From: Saccharibacillus qingshengii
GTDB taxonomy: Bacteria > Bacillota > Bacilli > Paenibacillales > Paenibacillaceae
DNA length: 64,000 nucleotides
Reading direction: 5' to 3'
Assembly (NCBI RefSeq): GCF_013185195.1
Contig: NZ_JAAZWC010000025.1
Location: 1 to 64,000, forward strand
Each line of letters begins with the position of its first letter. The first letter of the stretch is position 1. Below are positions 62,420 to 64,000 of this stretch, piece after piece. Position numbers and translations under genes: made by a program. The notes under the pieces were generated by a model. That model saw only the letters and a program-made list of their open reading frames with translations, made no database searches and had not been told where the DNA came from.

Positions 62420-63157
62420 TTATTTCGGCACGTTTCCGCCCGCAATCCGGTCTCCCGAATCGCCGGAAGGATCGGTCTTCTGATCGTCCGGGCCGGCATG
62501 GATGATCACCGAGCGGCCGGCGATCGACATCGGGCTGTCCGGCTGAAGGTCCGCGCCTTCAAGGAAAAATTCCTGCGAGACTTTGCCGTTTGCGGCCACG
62601 GTCAGGTTCTTGGTGAAGTCGCCGACATGCGCGCCTTTGGGATTGTGATGGCCGTGCTCGTGGGTGGTCGGATTGAAGTGGCCGAGCGCGGTCGCGAAAT
62701 CGCCGCCTTTGATCGGCATCTGGTGAATATGGATACCGTGCGGGCCCGGCGGCAGTCCCATCAGATTAACCTGTACGCGTACGCCGTCTTTTTCTTCCGT
62801 CAGATCGATGCTGCCGCGGGTTTTGCCGTCGGCATTTTTGACGATCGTCTTGGCGGAGCCGGCCGAGATCGCTTGGTTCGACGCATCCCAGTACACGGGA
62901 ACGTCAAGCATATCGCCGACGGCACGCACGGGCACATAGGTCGTACCGTTGTAGCTCAGCGCCGAAGGATTGGTTCCGTTGTGATGGCCGGTAGGCGCCG
63001 GTGTCTGCTGGCGTTCGCCGAACGCGAAAAAAGTGACTTTGGAGACGACCGCGGAAACGGATGTGCCGGCTGCTCCGGCCGTCAAGCCCGAGAACAGGAC
63101 GGCTCCGCATACGAATGAAGCCGCGAGGTGCTTTTTGCCGAGAGGTTTTTTGGCCAT
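62420..63157 (-). CDS. Secreted Cu/Zn superoxide dismutase-like protein without the disulfide cysteines
   Basis: 245 residues with a signal peptide (about 1-30). A region like the copper amine oxidase N domain (about 60-95; YNGTTYVPVRAVGDML) precedes a superoxide dismutase-like fold (about 100-245). The copper and zinc ligand His are present: GPHGIHIHQ, LGHFNPTTHEHGHHNPKGAH and RSVIIHAGPDD. The two Cys that form the subunit disulfide are absent: the first lies in a Cys-free loop, the second is Gly in GDRIAGGNV. The only Cys is in the signal peptide. B. subtilis YojM is a related inactive form; here the metal residues are better kept. Start after AAGGAGG. Confidence 0.9.
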   Translation of the reverse strand: MAKKPLGKKHLAASFVCGAVLFSGLTAGAAGTSVSAVVSKVTFFAFGERQQTPAPTGHHNGTNPSALSYNGTTYVPVRAVGDMLDVPVYWDASNQAISAGSAKTIVKNADGKTRGSIDLTEEKDGVRVQVNLMGLPPGPHGIHIHQMPIKGGDFATALGHFNPTTHEHGHHNPKGAHVGDFTKNLTVAANGKVSQEFFLEGADLQPDSPMSIAGRSVIIHAGPDDQKTDPSGDSGDRIAGGNVPK

Positions 63158-63413
63158 GTCTGGAATTCCTCCTTGGAAGTTGGGATCGGACGGGAAAGCG
63201 CTCTTCGCTGGTCCTTACCCGTGCCCGAATCCGGCGAAACGAAAGGTGTAAGCTGTTTTATAGTCAGGTCTGTAAAATAGTGCTACCCAGAGAGCGGCCG
63301 ATTTGCTACAGTAGAAAAACTGGATTTGGCTTCAGGGAGAAACGATGCTTCGAACTTTATGGAATAAAATGGTATACTTTAATTATCCTTAATCAGGGAA
63401 GAGGGATCGCGGT

Positions 63414-64000
63414 TTGCATAAAACGATCAGTCTGGCGCTTGGTTCGATCTGCGCCGTCTTTCTGTTTTTTACCATGATATCGGCGATCCGTTTCGTACAG
63501 TCCGCCTGGCAGGTGCCGCAGACGCAGATGCAGGAGACGGACCGGTACCGGCTTGTGCTGATTACGCAGGATCTCGGCACGCCGTTCTGGAACAAGGTGG
63601 GCGAAGGCGCGGAAGAAGAAGCCCTGCGGCTCGGCGCCAATCTGGAAGTATGGGGGACGTACGGGGAAGACCGCGAAGATTTTCTCAAACAGCTTGAGAT
63701 CGCGATCGATTCCAAAGTGGACGGGATTATCGTGCAGGGCATGGACGAAGACCAATTCGACCATCTGACCAAAGTCAAAGCGGCTTTTTCCGGGATTCCG
63801 GTCATTACGGTCGCAAGCGATGTGCCGATGTCCGAAAGCATGCGCAAAACGTATGTCGGTTCCGACGCGCGGGCTGCCGGGAAAATGCTGGCGGAGCGGC
63901 TTGTCCAGGACATGGGAGCAAAAGGAACCGTGGTGCTGATGGGCGACGAACGCGAAGAATACGATCAGAAGCGGAGAGTCGAAGGCGTTCGCGGCGTATT
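63414..64000 (+). CDS. Sugar-binding protein, N-terminal part (runs off the window)
   Basis: 195 residues are visible, starting at a TTG after GGGAAGAGGGA. One membrane anchor (about 3-27, TISLALGSICAVFLFFTMIS) is followed by a periplasmic-binding-protein type I domain: VLITQDLGTPFWNKVGEGAE, EIAIDSKVDGIIVQGMDED, VITVASDVPM and TYVGSDARAAGKMLAERL. No lipobox Cys, so it is held by the anchor. Such proteins in Paenibacillaceae often serve two-component systems that respond to sugars. The C-terminal part lies outside the window, so partners cannot be seen. Confidence 0.8.
   Translation, partial: MHKTISLALGSICAVFLFFTMISAIRFVQSAWQVPQTQMQETDRYRLVLITQDLGTPFWNKVGEGAEEEALRLGANLEVWGTYGEDREDFLKQLEIAIDSKVDGIIVQGMDEDQFDHLTKVKAAFSGIPVITVASDVPMSESMRKTYVGSDARAAGKMLAERLVQDMGAKGTVVLMGDEREEYDQKRRVEGVRGV

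Overview
The window looks like a chromosome segment of a Gram-positive Bacillales bacterium, most likely Paenibacillaceae; Saccharibacillus or a near relative is my best guess. The reasons are AGGAGG-type ribosome binding sites with occasional TTG and GTG starts, an SLH-domain surface protein, an AraC regulator with a PocR sensor, a SAM-I riboswitch, futalosine-route menaquinone genes, C30 carotenoid genes of the staphylococcal type, and a fused OpuC-type osmolyte transporter. Most of the window is fairly GC-rich. The first 5 kb is visibly AT-rich and reads like acquired or decayed DNA. No search could be run, so the species is inference.

Layout. 1-5.3 kb: an AT-rich stretch without genes, two aldo/keto reductases, an AraC regulator and a small exported peptide. 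5.3-8.6 kb: a gluconate operon (gnd-gntR-gntK) with a GntR-like operator in front. 8.7-11.3 kb: an SLH protein, a complete SAM-I riboswitch on the minus strand with no methionine gene behind it, and a nitrilase-family amidase. 11.4-18 kb: a five-gene minus-strand carotenoid operon (esterase-crtP-aldH-crtN-crtQ). 18.2-19.8 kb: mqnB-mqnD. 19.9-30.9 kb: a mismatch DNA glycosylase, a MHYT-PAS-GGDEF-EAL protein, a polysaccharide deacetylase, a chemoreceptor, an AEC transporter and several unknowns. 31-35.3 kb: a PocR-AraC regulator divergent from gldA-dhaKL, which takes glycerol to dihydroxyacetone phosphate. 35.5-47.7 kb: a membrane-anchored hydrolase, a CHASE3-GAF-GGDEF protein, GH42 beta-galactosidase, pirin, cellobiose phosphorylase and a DUF3891 protein. 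47.8-56.7 kb: an RNA-repair region. 56.8-64 kb: exonuclease-BRCT, an SDR, the OpuC-type transporter, a copper/zinc SOD-like protein, and the start of a sugar-binding protein that runs off the window.

The most interesting region is 47.8-56.7 kb. A pair of WYL regulators on the minus strand faces away from a plus-strand operon: a tRNA-mimic RNA, Ro60 (rsr), RtcB RNA ligase, KptA 2'-phosphotransferase and a TatD nuclease (its start overlaps kptA), followed by a P-loop kinase-like protein. In the leader, a T-arm, a hairpin-capped 7-bp acceptor stem and a D-arm follow each other in the order T-acceptor-D. This is a circularly permuted tRNA-like module of the kind found in bacterial Y RNAs (YrlA), closed by a longer stem made from the flanking sequence. 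A flavoprotein gene next to it is truncated and runs into a 47-bp tandem repeat.

A second theme is a family of folded intergenic repeats. Two full copies (25194-25383 and 43065-43328) and two partial ones (5037-5120 and 39581-39628) are seen. Each full copy is a nested palindrome with three tiers of inverted repeats, and hairpins or terminators lie directly beside it.
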